The notes: generated by a model not told the origin, from the sequence alone. A stretch of 64,000 nt of DNA from Lentibacter algarum (GCF_018860975.1 NZ_JAHKQI010000008.1:187746-251745); one strand, 5' to 3'; shown: positions 17,703 through 26,637, counted from the stretch's first letter. Translations and numbers: made by a program.

Positions 17703-17792
17703 AGACCTTCATCGACGAAGCGTGGGCTTTGTCTTCCATTTCTAAAAAGGCTCGCGTATAGGCTGTGCACCATTTGAAAGATTTTTCGTCCT

Positions 17793-18950
17793 ATGATCAC
17801 GATTACAACCACTGAAGACCTTGCCGCGTTTTGCAAAGAGGCGGCGACGTTTGACTACGTCACTGTTGATACCGAGTTTCTGCGTGAGCGCACGTATTAC
17901 GCCAAGCTATGCCTTGTGCAGTTGGCTATGCCGCGTGAGGGCGATGACAGTGCTGTTCTGGTTGATCCGCTGGCTGAGGGGCTGTCGCTGCAACCGCTGT
18001 GGGACTTGATGGCCGACAAGGCTGTGGTGAAGGTGTTTCACGCCGCGCGCCAAGACTTGGAAATTTTCTTTCATGATGGCGATGTCATCCCTGAGCCGCT
18101 GTTTGACACCCAGGTTGCGGCGATGGTTTGTGGATTTGGTGAGCAGGTCGGATACGAGACTTTGGTGCGCAAGATCGCCAAGGAGCAGGTTGACAAGAGC
18201 AGCCGCTTTACCGACTGGTCGCGCCGGCCGTTGACCGATGCGCAGAAGACATATGCTCTGGCTGACGTGACGCATTTGCGCATTGTTTATGAATACCTTG
18301 AGGCGGCCCTGCGTAAGAACCAGCGCGAAAAGTGGGTGCGCGAAGAACTGGCGATTTTGCAGTCGGCAGACACATATCAAATTGATCCTGATGTGGCTTG
18401 GAAACGGGTGAAAACCCGCACCAGTTCGGGCAAGTTTCTGGCCATTGTCCGAGAGTTGGCTAAGTTTCGGGAGGCCTATGCACAAGAGCGCAACGTGCCA
18501 CGAAACCGTGTGTTCAAGGACGATGCTTTGAGCGAGTTGGCCTCAACAAAGCCAAAAGATATCAACGAGTTGGGGCGCTCGCGCTTGCTGTTGCGGGACG
18601 CGCGCAAGGGCGACATCGCGGAAGGCATTCTGGCAGCTGTGAAAGCGGGGCTGGCTTGCAAACCTGAAGATATGCCCAAAGCCGATACGCGGTTTGACAA
18701 GCAAAACGTCAACCCCGCGCTGGCCGATATGCTGCGGGTTCTGCTCAAGGCCAAAACCGAGAGCATGGGCGTGGCCTCAAAACTGATCGCCACGGCTGCG
18801 GAACTTGACATGATCGCTTCAGGTGAACGCGACTTGGCGGCGCTCAAAGGCTGGCGCAAGGAAGCGTTCGGTGACGATGCGCTACGGCTTTGTGACGGTG
18901 AGATCGCGCTGGCTGTGAAGGGCCGGGTTGTGCAGGTTGTCGAGCTTTAG
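17793..18950 (+). CDS. rnd: Ribonuclease D
   Basis: 385 residues. A DEDDy 3'-5' exonuclease domain comes first: VDTEF (Asp, Glu), FHAARQDLEIF (Asp) and TYALADVTHL (Tyr-x3-Asp). An HRDC-type helical domain follows, residues ~205-290 (FREAYAQERNVPRNRVFKDDAL). RNase D trims tRNA precursors. The ribosome site is weak. Its stop overlaps the convergent lipoprotein gene by 3-4 bp. Confidence 0.95.
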   Translation: MITITTTEDLAAFCKEAATFDYVTVDTEFLRERTYYAKLCLVQLAMPREGDDSAVLVDPLAEGLSLQPLWDLMADKAVVKVFHAARQDLEIFFHDGDVIPEPLFDTQVAAMVCGFGEQVGYETLVRKIAKEQVDKSSRFTDWSRRPLTDAQKTYALADVTHLRIVYEYLEAALRKNQREKWVREELAILQSADTYQIDPDVAWKRVKTRTSSGKFLAIVRELAKFREAYAQERNVPRNRVFKDDALSELASTKPKDINELGRSRLLLRDARKGDIAEGILAAVKAGLACKPEDMPKADTRFDKQNVNPALADMLRVLLKAKTESMGVASKLIATAAELDMIASGERDLAALKGWRKEAFGDDALRLCDGEIALAVKGRVVQVVEL

Positions 18951-19456
18951 CGACGAACCGAGCGTGCATTTTCGCCGCCGATGACACGGATCGTGCGGAT
19001 GCCCTCAAGCTCGATATCAGACACGAATGCCGCTGCAACGATCTCGCGGCCGCTAGCAGGAGCGTTCGGGCGCGACTTTTTCGAGTAGGCGGCCTTGAGT
19101 GTAAACTCGAGCACCGATTTTGGCGCTTCACCTTCTTCATATTCGACCGGCTCAAGGCGCACATCATAGGCTCCAAGTGTCGGGCTGAGGCCTTTGGTGC
19201 GGATCACGGCACCACCGGCTGCACGCTCGACCTGCAATTCAAGGATCTGGGCCACGGGCACACCGCCGTAGACCGCATCGGGGCGAGAAAAGCTTGAACG
19301 GCGCGGCAGAAGCGGGTTGGTCTGCTCGACAGCGACACGCTCGCCGCGGCTTTTGCCAAACCAGTTGGCCGGATTAACGCGAGATTCGCTCAACGAGCCG
19401 CCACATCCGGGAAGGGCGAGCAACGCCACCAATGAAGTCGTAAGAATGATCCGCAT
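18947..19456 (-). CDS. Small lipoprotein of unknown function
   Basis: 169 residues from the ATG at 19456 (MRIILTTSLVALLALPGC), chosen because AAGGGG lies just upstream and the signal begins there; a longer frame to 19546 adds a non-signal extension. The lipobox LPGC predicts lipidation at Cys18. After a GGSLSESRVNPANWFGKSR segment the mature part is a beta-rich domain (PVAQILELQVERAAGGAVIRT). Homologues appear common in Rhodobacteraceae, but I know no function. The gene is convergent with rnd. Confidence 0.82.
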   Translation of the reverse strand: MRIILTTSLVALLALPGCGGSLSESRVNPANWFGKSRGERVAVEQTNPLLPRRSSFSRPDAVYGGVPVAQILELQVERAAGGAVIRTKGLSPTLGAYDVRLEPVEYEEGEAPKSVLEFTLKAAYSKKSRPNAPASGREIVAAAFVSDIELEGIRTIRVIGGENARSVRR

Positions 19457-19581
19457 AATGCTGCCCCTTTTCTTACCTACCCGATTACCTGATTGCGCCC
19501 CGCTTGAAAAGGCGGGAAAGCCAAGGCTAGACCTTTGGGCTGTCATTGCCTATCTGAAGTACAAATAGAAGGGGTGAGGTT

Positions 19582-19986
19582 ATGGCCACGGCAGCGTTTG
19601 AAGAGATTGTTGAAGACTTCGAGTTTTTGGACGATTGGGAAGACCGATATGCGCATGTGATCGAGTTGGGCAAGGCTATGAAACCGCTTGATGATGCGTT
19701 GAAGGTGCCTGCGACCAAAGTTGACGGCTGCGCGAGCCAGGTGTGGCTGCATGTGACGATTGCAGACGGGGTGCTGAGCTTTGACGGAGACAGCGACGCG
19801 ATGATCGTTCGCGGGCTGGTTGCCGTGCTGCGCGAGCTTTACAACGGCGTGGCTGTTGAAGCGGTTGGTGCTGTGGATGCGCAGGCCGAGCTAGGGCGGT
19901 TGGGGCTGAACGAGCATCTATCGGCGCAGCGCTCGAACGGGGTGCGCTCGATGGTTGAGCGGATACGTTTGGCGGCGGCAGGATAG
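19582..19986 (+). CDS. sufE: SufE family Fe-S cluster sulfur acceptor
   Basis: 134 residues. SufE takes persulfide sulfur from the cysteine desulfurase SufS and passes it to the SufBCD scaffold. Motifs: DWEDRYAHVIELGK, then VPATKVDGCASQVW with the acceptor Cys at residue 50, and MIVRGLVAVLRELYNG. A good ribosome site (AAGGGGTGAGG) precedes the ATG. No other suf gene is in the window. Confidence 0.94.
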   Translation: MATAAFEEIVEDFEFLDDWEDRYAHVIELGKAMKPLDDALKVPATKVDGCASQVWLHVTIADGVLSFDGDSDAMIVRGLVAVLRELYNGVAVEAVGAVDAQAELGRLGLNEHLSAQRSNGVRSMVERIRLAAAG

Positions 19987-20640
19987 CTAGGGTGCTTCAG
20001 CCTGCGTTTTCAGGGCTTTGGCGAGGTCTCCGTAGCCTGTGAAGCGGTACTCATAGGCGAGGCCGAGGCGTTCGGCGCACTCGCGGGCCTTGGCCTCCAG
20101 CGCCGGTTGTTTGGTTTGGGCTTGGTAGACAAGCTTGGTGTAGTTGCCGAAAATCATTTCCAAGAGTTGAGGATGTTTGTCGAGGCCCATGGGCTTCCAG
20201 ATGAAGGCGTCGAACTGTTTGACAAGAAAGTCGGTCAGATAAAAGGCGGTGATTTCGTCGTCGTGTTCGGCGAATGCATCGTTGCCTTCAAAAAAGGAAT
20301 AGCAGTGCGGCCCGGCGACCATTTTCACGCCGAGTTCATCGCATTTGGCTTGCAAAAGCCCGCCTGTGCCGCAATCGGCGTAGACGATGAAAATCTCGGC
20401 GTAATCCGCCCGGTGCTTGAGCACGGCAGCTTCGACTTCGGTTGTGATTTTGTCGGGGTAGAGGTGCAGCTTTGCCGGCAGGCAAGTGAGATCAAGGTGA
20501 TCCCAGCCATTGAGCTTGTTGAGCGCGAGGATTTCGCGAGCGAGGGCGCCGCAAGCGATGAGCAGGATACGGCCTTGGCCTGAGCCGCTACCTGTCGTGG
20601 CGAGGCCTTGTTCCGTAAGTGTTTTGTCATCCGGTAGCAT
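19987..20640 (-). CDS. DUF1638 family protein, linked to corrinoid methyltransfer
   Basis: 217 residues from the ATG at 20640, which has AGGA seven bases upstream; an in-frame TTG at 20655 adds five residues. Motifs: RILLIACGALAREI, a Cys-rich region around VYADCGTGGLL, and HCYSFFEG. DUF1638 proteins tend to sit beside corrinoid proteins and B12-dependent methyltransferases, as here: the corrinoid protein gene is just upstream on the same strand, separated by a terminator hairpin. Its biochemical role is unknown to me. It ends next to convergent sufE. Confidence 0.85.
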   Translation of the reverse strand: MLPDDKTLTEQGLATTGSGSGQGRILLIACGALAREILALNKLNGWDHLDLTCLPAKLHLYPDKITTEVEAAVLKHRADYAEIFIVYADCGTGGLLQAKCDELGVKMVAGPHCYSFFEGNDAFAEHDDEITAFYLTDFLVKQFDAFIWKPMGLDKHPQLLEMIFGNYTKLVYQAQTKQPALEAKARECAERLGLAYEYRFTGYGDLAKALKTQAEAP

Positions 20641-20653
20641 TTGATGTCCTAAC

Positions 20654-20687
20654 AAAAAGGCCCGCGCAGCGTGTTGCTGGCGGGCCG
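20654..20687 (-). terminator. Rho-independent terminator after the corrinoid protein gene
   Basis: On the minus strand, GGCCCGC-CAGC and GCTG-CGCGGGCC form a hairpin with a short loop, followed by TTTTTG. It separates the corrinoid protein gene from the DUF1638 gene, so read-through into the latter may be partial. Confidence 0.75.
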
Positions 20688-20710
20688 TTTAAGCGAATGC
20701 TCATAAAGGC

Positions 20711-21412
20711 TTAGACAGCCGCCTGGTTGTGCTTACGTGCGACAAACTCTTTTGCGGTTTCAACCGCAACGGCAGCGTCGCGACAGTAGGCGTCAGCGCC
20801 GATGGCTTTGCCGAATTCCTCATTGAGCGGCGCGCCGCCAACAAGCACGATATAGTCATCGCGGATGCCTTGCTCAACCATCGTGTCGATCACGACCTTC
20901 ATGTAAGGCATTGTTGTGGTCAGCAGCGCCGACATGCCGAGGATCTCGGGTTTGTGCTCTTCTATGGCTTCGAGATACCCCTCAACCGAGTTGTTGATGC
21001 CGATGTCTTCGACTTCAAAACCGGCACCTTCCATCATCATGCCAACGAGGTTCTTCCCGATATCGTGAATGTCGCCCTTGACGGTGCCGATGACCATGCC
21101 GCCGACGCGCGGTGCACCGGTTTCGGCCAGCAAAGGCTTGAGAATGGCCATACCGCCCTTCATGGCGTTGGCGGCGAGCAGAACTTCCGGCACAAAGAGG
21201 ATGCCATCGCGGAAGTCTTGGCCGACGATTGTCATGCCGCCAACAAGCGCTTCAGTGAGCACGCGGTAGGGCTCCCATTTGCGCTCTAGCAGAATGTTTA
21301 CGGCTTCTTCGATCTCTTCTTTGAGGCCATCATAGAGGTCGTCAAACATTTGTTGCACAAGCTCATCGTCGTCGAGCTCGGAGAGGATGATTTCGTCTTG
21401 ATCGTCGGACAT
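20711..21412 (-). CDS. Cobalamin-binding (corrinoid) methyltransferase protein
   Basis: 233 residues from the ATG at 21412. The N-terminal half is the B12-binding cap helix bundle (LVQQMFDDLYDGLKEEIEEA). The C-terminal half is a Rossmann-like B12 domain with GDIHDIGKNLV (DxHxxG, cobalt-ligating His116) and LGMSALLTTTMPYM, VLVGGAPLN. It resembles corrinoid proteins of methyltransferase systems and the B12 domain of MetH. The homocysteine methyltransferase gene lies two genes away, so both may be parts of a split methionine synthase. A longer frame to 21502 is rejected since it overlaps the divergent gene's promoter. Confidence 0.92.
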   Translation of the reverse strand: MSDDQDEIILSELDDDELVQQMFDDLYDGLKEEIEEAVNILLERKWEPYRVLTEALVGGMTIVGQDFRDGILFVPEVLLAANAMKGGMAILKPLLAETGAPRVGGMVIGTVKGDIHDIGKNLVGMMMEGAGFEVEDIGINNSVEGYLEAIEEHKPEILGMSALLTTTMPYMKVVIDTMVEQGIRDDYIVLVGGAPLNEEFGKAIGADAYCRDAAVAVETAKEFVARKHNQAAV

Positions 21413-21614
21413 ATTTTGACCCTTTGATGGAATGTCATTTGTGTCAGCTTCTGCCAGAATGCCGCAGCAAGACTGCACGAATTGCGACATGCGCCGCGTC
21501 AATGCCGACTCTATTGCGTTTTCCTGAGAAGGAAAGGCTCATAATGCTCATGAAATTGATGTGCATATTGCAAGTGTTCTTGTTATGTTCTAGTTGTTGC
21601 AGGTGGATAGTGGT

Positions 21615-22685
21615 TTGAAGATATCGGATGATCGGCGGCGCGGGCGCGGTGTTGGCAGCAATGCGGCAGGGCGCTTTGAGCGGTATGGCCGTGAGGAAAC
21701 CCATGACGGCTGGGAGATACCGGAAGAGCGTGCCGGGTTTCGGACCGAAGTCAGCTATGAGCAAGCACGCAGTCTGATCAGCTATAACCGCTCGCCTGAT
21801 TTGCCGTTTGACCGCTCGATCAACCCGTATCGTGGTTGTGAACATGGCTGTGTTTACTGTTTTGCGCGGCCAAGTCATGCTTACTTGGGCTTGTCTCCGG
21901 GGCTTGATTTTGAAACACGGCTGATTGCGCGCCAGAATGCCGCTGAAGTGCTAGAACACGAGTTGCGCGCGAAGCGTTATGAGGTTGCACCTCTGGCGGT
22001 TGGAACCAACACTGATGCTTACCAACCTGTAGAAAAGCGCGAAGAGGTTTTTCGCAAGTGTCTCAAGGTGTTGCAGGATGCTTCTCATCCGGTTGCGATT
22101 GTCACCAAAGGCACTTTGATCGAACGGGATATTGATATTTTGGCACCAATGGCAGCGCAGGGGTTGGTGCGGGTTGGTGTGTCGGTGACGACGCTTGATG
22201 CAACGCTTTCGCGGCGGATGGAGCCGCGGGTGCCAAGCCCCAAGCGACGGCTGGAGACCATTCGCAGGTTGTGTGCGGCGGGGATACCTGTGCGGGTAAT
22301 GTGCTCGCCCGTGGTGCCGGGGCTGACGGACGCCGAGATGGAGCGGATTTTGGCCGCGGGCCGTGATGCGGGGGCGACATCAGCGAGTTGGATCATGTTG
22401 CGTCTGCCGCGGGAAGTGTCGCAACTTTGGCAAGACTGGCTGGCTGAGCATTATCCGCACCGTGCTGCCAAGGTTATGGCGCGGTTGCGAGAAATGCATG
22501 GCGGCAAGGAATATGACGCTCGCTGGCACAAGCGTATGCGCGGCGAGGGGGTCTATGCGGAAGCGATAGCGGCACGTTTCAAGCTTGCTGTGCGGCGGCT
22601 TGGGCTGGATGAGGCGCAGCCCGCTTTGCGCTGTGATCTGTTCAGGCCGCCCGAACATACGGGCGACCAGATGCGTTTGTTTTAG
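21615..22685 (+). CDS. PA0069-family radical SAM protein (SPL-like), non-ATG start
   Basis: About 356 residues. The frame is open from 21594 but contains no ATG start. A TTG at 21615 has AGGTGG eight bases upstream and is chosen; TTG at 21594 or GTG at 21603 are alternatives. The [4Fe-4S]/SAM motif CEHGCVYC is at about residue 70, preceded by INPYRG. The RGRGVGSNAAGRFE N-terminus marks the PA0069 subfamily, related to spore photoproduct lyase but of unknown substrate. It is divergent from the corrinoid gene and ends overlapping the homocysteine methyltransferase gene by 4 bp. Confidence 0.9.
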   Translation: MKISDDRRRGRGVGSNAAGRFERYGREETHDGWEIPEERAGFRTEVSYEQARSLISYNRSPDLPFDRSINPYRGCEHGCVYCFARPSHAYLGLSPGLDFETRLIARQNAAEVLEHELRAKRYEVAPLAVGTNTDAYQPVEKREEVFRKCLKVLQDASHPVAIVTKGTLIERDIDILAPMAAQGLVRVGVSVTTLDATLSRRMEPRVPSPKRRLETIRRLCAAGIPVRVMCSPVVPGLTDAEMERILAAGRDAGATSASWIMLRLPREVSQLWQDWLAEHYPHRAAKVMARLREMHGGKEYDARWHKRMRGEGVYAEAIAARFKLAVRRLGLDEAQPALRCDLFRPPEHTGDQMRLF

Positions 22686-23695
22686 GTTCTGCGACGTCGG
22701 TTTTGACGTGTCGGGGCGGCTTCATTGTCGCCTGTGCCGTCGGTCGCGGAAGAGAATGCGCCCATTTTGGCGGTGATCTCTTCAAGTGCAGGTTTGCTGC
22801 CTTTGGGCGTGTTTTCAAGGGCTTCGCGCATTGCTCTCAAGTGCTCCGGCATCGTGCCGCAGCAACCACCAATGATTTTTGCACCGCTGTTACGCGCGAG
22901 CACGGCATACTCTCCCATCAGTTCGGGCGTGCCATCATAGTGGATGTGGCCGTCGTGATATTTTGGGATACCGGCGTTGCCCTTAGCAATGATGGGTCGT
23001 TCGGAACCGCCAGCAGTGAAGCCTTGCACGGTGCGCAGCAAATCAGATGCGCCAACACCGCAGTTTGCGCCGTAGGCAAGCGGTGGGTTCGGCAGTTTCT
23101 CGACAAATGCGGCGAGATCGGCGCTGGTGACACCCATCATCGTGCGCCCGGCTGTGTCAAAACTCATCGTGCCGCACCATGGCATGTCAGCAAGCGCAAA
23201 GGCCTCGGCAGCCGCGGCGTATTCTTCAGGAGCAGAAATAGTTTCGACCCAGAGCACATCAACGCCGCCTTCTTTGAGGCCTTCGGCCTGTTCGTGGAAG
23301 ATTTCAACAGCGAGTTCATGGGTAAGTGAGCCCATTGGCGCCATGATCTCGCCTGTGGGCCCAACCGAGCCTGCAACGATGATTGTGCGGTCGGTTTTGT
23401 CAGCGACTTCGCGACCAAGCTCGGCTGATACGCGCGAGAGTTCGCGGGCGCGGTTTTGGGCGTTGTGCAACTTAAGGCGCGCTGCATTGCCGCCAAACGA
23501 GTTTGTCAGGAACAGGTCTGATCCCGCATCAACGGAGCCTTGATAGAGCTTAAGGATGTTGTCAGGTTTTTCAGTGTTCCAGAACTCGGGCGGATCACCC
23601 GCGCCAAGGCCCATGTTGAACAGGTTTGTGCCAGTCGCGCCGTCGGCCAAAAGCCAGTCGCGCTGGTCAAGAAGTGCTTCAAGAGGGGATGTCAT
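22682..23695 (-). CDS. bmt: Homocysteine S-methyltransferase (split MetH / Bmt type)
   Basis: 337 residues, a single Hcy-binding barrel: LADGATGTNLF at the N-terminus, and zinc-binding cysteines in GANCGVG and GGCCGTMPEH. It methylates homocysteine to methionine. Annotated relatives are called betaine-homocysteine methyltransferase. The nearby corrinoid protein suggests instead the Hcy-binding module of a multi-part B12 methionine synthase, as I recall from other Rhodobacteraceae. The methyl-tetrahydrofolate and activation modules are not in this window. The symbol follows common annotation, not proof of betaine use. Confidence 0.88.
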   Translation of the reverse strand: MTSPLEALLDQRDWLLADGATGTNLFNMGLGAGDPPEFWNTEKPDNILKLYQGSVDAGSDLFLTNSFGGNAARLKLHNAQNRARELSRVSAELGREVADKTDRTIIVAGSVGPTGEIMAPMGSLTHELAVEIFHEQAEGLKEGGVDVLWVETISAPEEYAAAAEAFALADMPWCGTMSFDTAGRTMMGVTSADLAAFVEKLPNPPLAYGANCGVGASDLLRTVQGFTAGGSERPIIAKGNAGIPKYHDGHIHYDGTPELMGEYAVLARNSGAKIIGGCCGTMPEHLRAMREALENTPKGSKPALEEITAKMGAFSSATDGTGDNEAAPTRQNRRRRT

Positions 23696-23734
23696 GAGCC
23701 GGTGCCTTTTTCTAGGTGCGTGGGTCTGTTGGCT

Positions 23735-24372
23735 TCATGTCGCACAGTTGGGCAGGTGAGGCAAATCCCTTTGGTGGCTTATCGCGGGCGGCGGCGTTTT
23801 TTCGCATGTGGTGCTGGTAACTGTTTGGGCAAGATCAAGCATCGAAATGCCAAGCGAGAGCCGGTTTGGGGCGGCCATGTAGAGGGGACGGTAGTGCGGC
23901 GCGAAGCTGTCTTTGAACTGCACAAGCCCTGCGCTGCCCGAAAGATAGGCTATAAGGCGGCCTAGCTTGGCATTGCTTTTACGGGCAGGCAGGGCCGCAA
24001 GCGACAGTTGATGACGACCATTTTTCGATGCGTCTTCAATTGCTTGAGTGATCAACGTATGCATGGTTCCGTCTGGGCGCTGCATTTGTAGAGCACAGGC
24101 AAGCGGTTGCGGTTTCTCGCGGCACTGGTGAGGGCAGGCAACAGCGTTGCCATATCGCCTTCTGCCGGATCAAACAGGGCAGTGAGCGTTTGAGGGGTTT
24201 GCACAGTGAAGACAAGGGCGATCAGAAATACCGGTAGCAGCGTTGTTAATGGAAGGCCTGCACTGTCAGGGACCAGAAAAAACAGGGCAAGGGCTGCAAA
24301 CAACGTGTCCAGAAACGTAAGGCTAACAACTAAAAGGCTGTGCAAAAATGGCTGTGAGCACAGGCGCAACAA
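23735..24372 (-). pseudogene. Decayed MprF-like (phosphatidylglycerol lysyltransferase-type) gene
   Basis: Two adjacent minus-strand frames, 24372-24052 and 24085-23735, read like fragments of one long protein. The first has membrane text TFLDTLFAALALFFLVPDSA and PVFLIALV, like the MprF membrane domain, then abruptly RLPVLYKCSAQTE, like the soluble DUF2156 domain. The second gives DGTMHTLITQAIEDASKNGR, LSLAALP and LVQFKDSFAPHYRPLYMAAP, typical of the DUF2156 C-terminus. The internal jumps and frame change indicate large deletions plus a frameshift. The N-terminal part is missing altogether. It lies between bmt and the zeta-subunit gene. Confidence 0.72.
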
Positions 24373-24399
24373 AAAACGCCACCCCGAGAAGGAGCGGCG
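24371..24399 (-). terminator. Rho-independent terminator after the ATPase zeta-subunit gene
   Basis: On the minus strand CGCCGCTCC-TTCTC-GGGGTGGCG forms a 9-bp stem (with G-T pairs) followed by six T residues. It lies 25 bp after the stop codon. Confidence 0.85.
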
Positions 24400-24423
24400 C
24401 TTATCGTGTTGTAAGAGAAGAGC

Positions 24424-24741
24424 TTAGCTGGCTTCTGTCATCACTTGTTGTTGCGCGATTATGGCCAACTCACTGCGCTTGGCGCGGATGGTGTCGGCAT
24501 CGGCTTTATCGCCCAGATCGGCGGCGACTTTACGCACAACATCTTCGTGGCCTGCTTCTTCAAAGTCCGCTTTGATAACGTCTTTGGCATAGGCTGCGGC
24601 TTCATCGTCTGACTTGCCCAAAAGCTCGGCGGCCCAAAGGCCCAGCAACTTGTTGGTGCGGGCTTCGGCTTTGAATTTCATCTCTTCGTCATGGGCGAAC
24701 TTGCTTTCGAATGCGTTTTCACGGTCATCAAATGTCGACAT
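24424..24741 (-). CDS. DUF1476 protein, F1Fo-ATPase inhibitory zeta subunit
   Basis: 105 residues from the ATG at 24741, with GAGGAG ten bases upstream. The N-terminus MSTFDDRENAFESKFAHDEE is the inhibitory segment of alphaproteobacterial ATPase zeta subunits, followed by the four-helix body KFKAEARTNKLLGLWAAELLG. It blocks ATP hydrolysis by F1. A longer frame reaching 25308 exists but runs through purC on the other strand and is discarded. It is divergent from purC. Confidence 0.93.
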   Translation of the reverse strand: MSTFDDRENAFESKFAHDEEMKFKAEARTNKLLGLWAAELLGKSDDEAAAYAKDVIKADFEEAGHEDVVRKVAADLGDKADADTIRAKRSELAIIAQQQVMTEAS

Positions 24742-24900
24742 CTTGCTGGCTCCTCGCAAGGTTAAAACTGTGCAATACATATGCCTACCGAGGCGAATAG
24801 GCGCAACCCCCTCTGATTGCCTTGCGACAATGAGCCCTTTGACATATGAGGGCGGCAAGGCGCTCAGACTCACTTTGGGCGCACAGTTTGGAGCTTTGAC

Positions 24901-25659
24901 ATGGCACGGCGCACAAAAATCTATGAAGGCAAAGCGAAAACGCTCTTTGAAGGGCCAGAGCCTGGCACAATTGTGCAGTATTTCAAGGACGATGCGACGG
25001 CTTTCAACGCTGAAAAGAAAGACGTCATTGAAGGCAAGGGAGTGCTCAACAACATGTTGTCCGAGTATTTCATGACCGGGCTGACAAATATCGGTGTGCC
25101 AAACCATTTTATCAAACGGCTCAACATGCGTGAGCAACTGGTTAAGGCCTGCGAGATCATTCCGCTGGAAGTGATCGTGCGCAACTACGCCGCCGGCAGC
25201 ATGAGCAAGCGGCTTGGCATAGAAGAAGGCACGATGCTGCCGCGTCCGATTGTAGAATATTGCTACAAGGATGATGCGCTTGGTGATCCGCTGGTTTCGG
25301 AAGAGCATATTGCTGCGTTCGGCTGGGCCAGCCAGCAGGATATGGATGACATTCTGAGCCTTGCTTTGCGGGTGAATGATTTTCTGTCGGGCGTTATGTA
25401 TGGCGTTGGCATCAAGCTGGTTGATTTCAAGATCGAGATTGGCCGTGTGTATGAAGGCGATTTTCAGCGGCTCATCGTGGCTGACGAGATTAGCCCTGAC
25501 AGCTGCCGCCTGTGGGACATCGAGACAGGCCAGAAGCTTGATAAAGACGTGTTCCGCCGCGACCTAGGCTCGCTGACAGACGCTTATAGCGAAGTGGCCA
25601 AGCGTCTGGGTGTGATGCCCAAAGGCGCAACGCCCATGAAACCAACATTGATCAACTAA
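24901..25659 (+). CDS. purC: Phosphoribosylaminoimidazole-succinocarboxamide synthase
   Basis: 252 residues. PurC joins CAIR and aspartate in purine synthesis. Motifs: [49 protein letters not shown] and [10 protein letters not shown]. It starts a purC-purS-purQ operon (spaces of 21 and 12 bp). Confidence 0.97.
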   Translation: MARRTKIYEGKAKTLFEGPEPGTIVQYFKDDATAFNAEKKDVIEGKGVLNNMLSEYFMTGLTNIGVPNHFIKRLNMREQLVKACEIIPLEVIVRNYAAGSMSKRLGIEEGTMLPRPIVEYCYKDDALGDPLVSEEHIAAFGWASQQDMDDILSLALRVNDFLSGVMYGVGIKLVDFKIEIGRVYEGDFQRLIVADEISPDSCRLWDIETGQKLDKDVFRRDLGSLTDAYSEVAKRLGVMPKGATPMKPTLIN

Positions 25660-25680
25660 GACCACCAAGGGGAAAGCCAA

Positions 25681-25911
25681 ATGAAAGCGCGTGTGCATGT
25701 GATGCTGAAGACCGGAGTTCTTGACCCGCAGGGCGAGGCTGTGCGCCACGCGCTTGGTGCGCTCGGTTTTGACGGGGTTGAGGGCGTGCGTCAGGGCAAG
25801 GTGATCGAGCTGGACCTGGCTGAGGGCACAACCGAGGCGACGGTTAAAGAGATGTGCGAGAAGCTGCTCGCCAATACGGTGATCGAAAGCTACACCATCG
25901 AGCTTGGCTGA
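25681..25911 (+). CDS. purS: Phosphoribosylformylglycinamidine synthase subunit PurS
   Basis: 76 residues: KARVHVMLKTGVLDPQGEAV, then LGFDGVEGVRQGKVIEL and NTVIESYTIEL. PurS is the small structural subunit of the three-part FGAM synthase (PurSQL). The ribosome site GGGGAAAG is strong. Confidence 0.97.
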   Translation: MKARVHVMLKTGVLDPQGEAVRHALGALGFDGVEGVRQGKVIELDLAEGTTEATVKEMCEKLLANTVIESYTIELG

Positions 25912-25923
25912 GGAGCGCGCGAC

Positions 25924-26592
25924 ATGAAAGCTGCTGTAATCGTTTTTCCGGGGTCAAACTGCGACCGTGATTTGCAAGTTGCGCTGAAACGCGCCGGTGC
26001 GGATGTGCAGATGATCTGGCACAAAGACACCGAGCTGCCTGCGGGCATTGACTTGGTGGCTGTTCCGGGCGGGTTTTCCTTTGGCGACTATCTGCGCTGC
26101 GGGGCGATTGCGGCGAACTCGCCTATTTGCCGCTCGCTGATCAAACATGTTGAACGTGGCGGTTATGCGCTCGGAATTTGCAACGGCTTTCAGGTTTTGA
26201 CGGAAACCGGCTTGTTGCCCGGGGCGTTGCGCCGCAATGCTGGCCTGAAATATATTTGCAAGCCTGTGCAGTTGCGCGTTGAAGCCTGCGAGAGCGATTA
26301 TCTGGTGGGCTATGAAGCTGGCCAGGAGGTGACTGTCCCGATCGCGCACCATGACGGCAACTACTATGTCGATGATGCCAAGCTGGCGCAGTTGCAGGGC
26401 GAGGGGCGCATTGCCTTTAGTTATGTCGACAACCCCAATGGCTCGGTGGCGGATATTGCTGGCGTTGTCAGTAAGAACCGGCGCGTGCTTGGCATGATGC
26501 CGCACCCCGAGCGCATGGCCGAACCAAGCCACGGCGGCACTGACGGAAAAGCGATGTTTGACGGCTTAATGAGCCAGATGGCGCTTGCCTGA
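25924..26592 (+). CDS. purQ: Phosphoribosylformylglycinamidine synthase, glutaminase subunit PurQ
   Basis: 222 residues, class I glutamine amidotransferase. It supplies ammonia to PurL. The nucleophile Cys is in ALGICNGFQ, with His and Glu in MMPHPERM. The N-terminus VIVFPGSNCDRDL is characteristic. purL is not next to it: a dctB-like gene follows, so the large subunit is encoded elsewhere. Confidence 0.97.
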   Translation: MKAAVIVFPGSNCDRDLQVALKRAGADVQMIWHKDTELPAGIDLVAVPGGFSFGDYLRCGAIAANSPICRSLIKHVERGGYALGICNGFQVLTETGLLPGALRRNAGLKYICKPVQLRVEACESDYLVGYEAGQEVTVPIAHHDGNYYVDDAKLAQLQGEGRIAFSYVDNPNGSVADIAGVVSKNRRVLGMMPHPERMAEPSHGGTDGKAMFDGLMSQMALA

Positions 26593-26637
26593 AGCCAGCG
26601 GCTTGTGAGGGGGGCTTTGCGGGGCTAGTCTGTGTGG

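Noticed and set aside
24742-25308. N-terminal extension of the zeta-subunit frame
   Set aside because: It runs antisense through purC and lacks family similarity; a good start exists at 24741.
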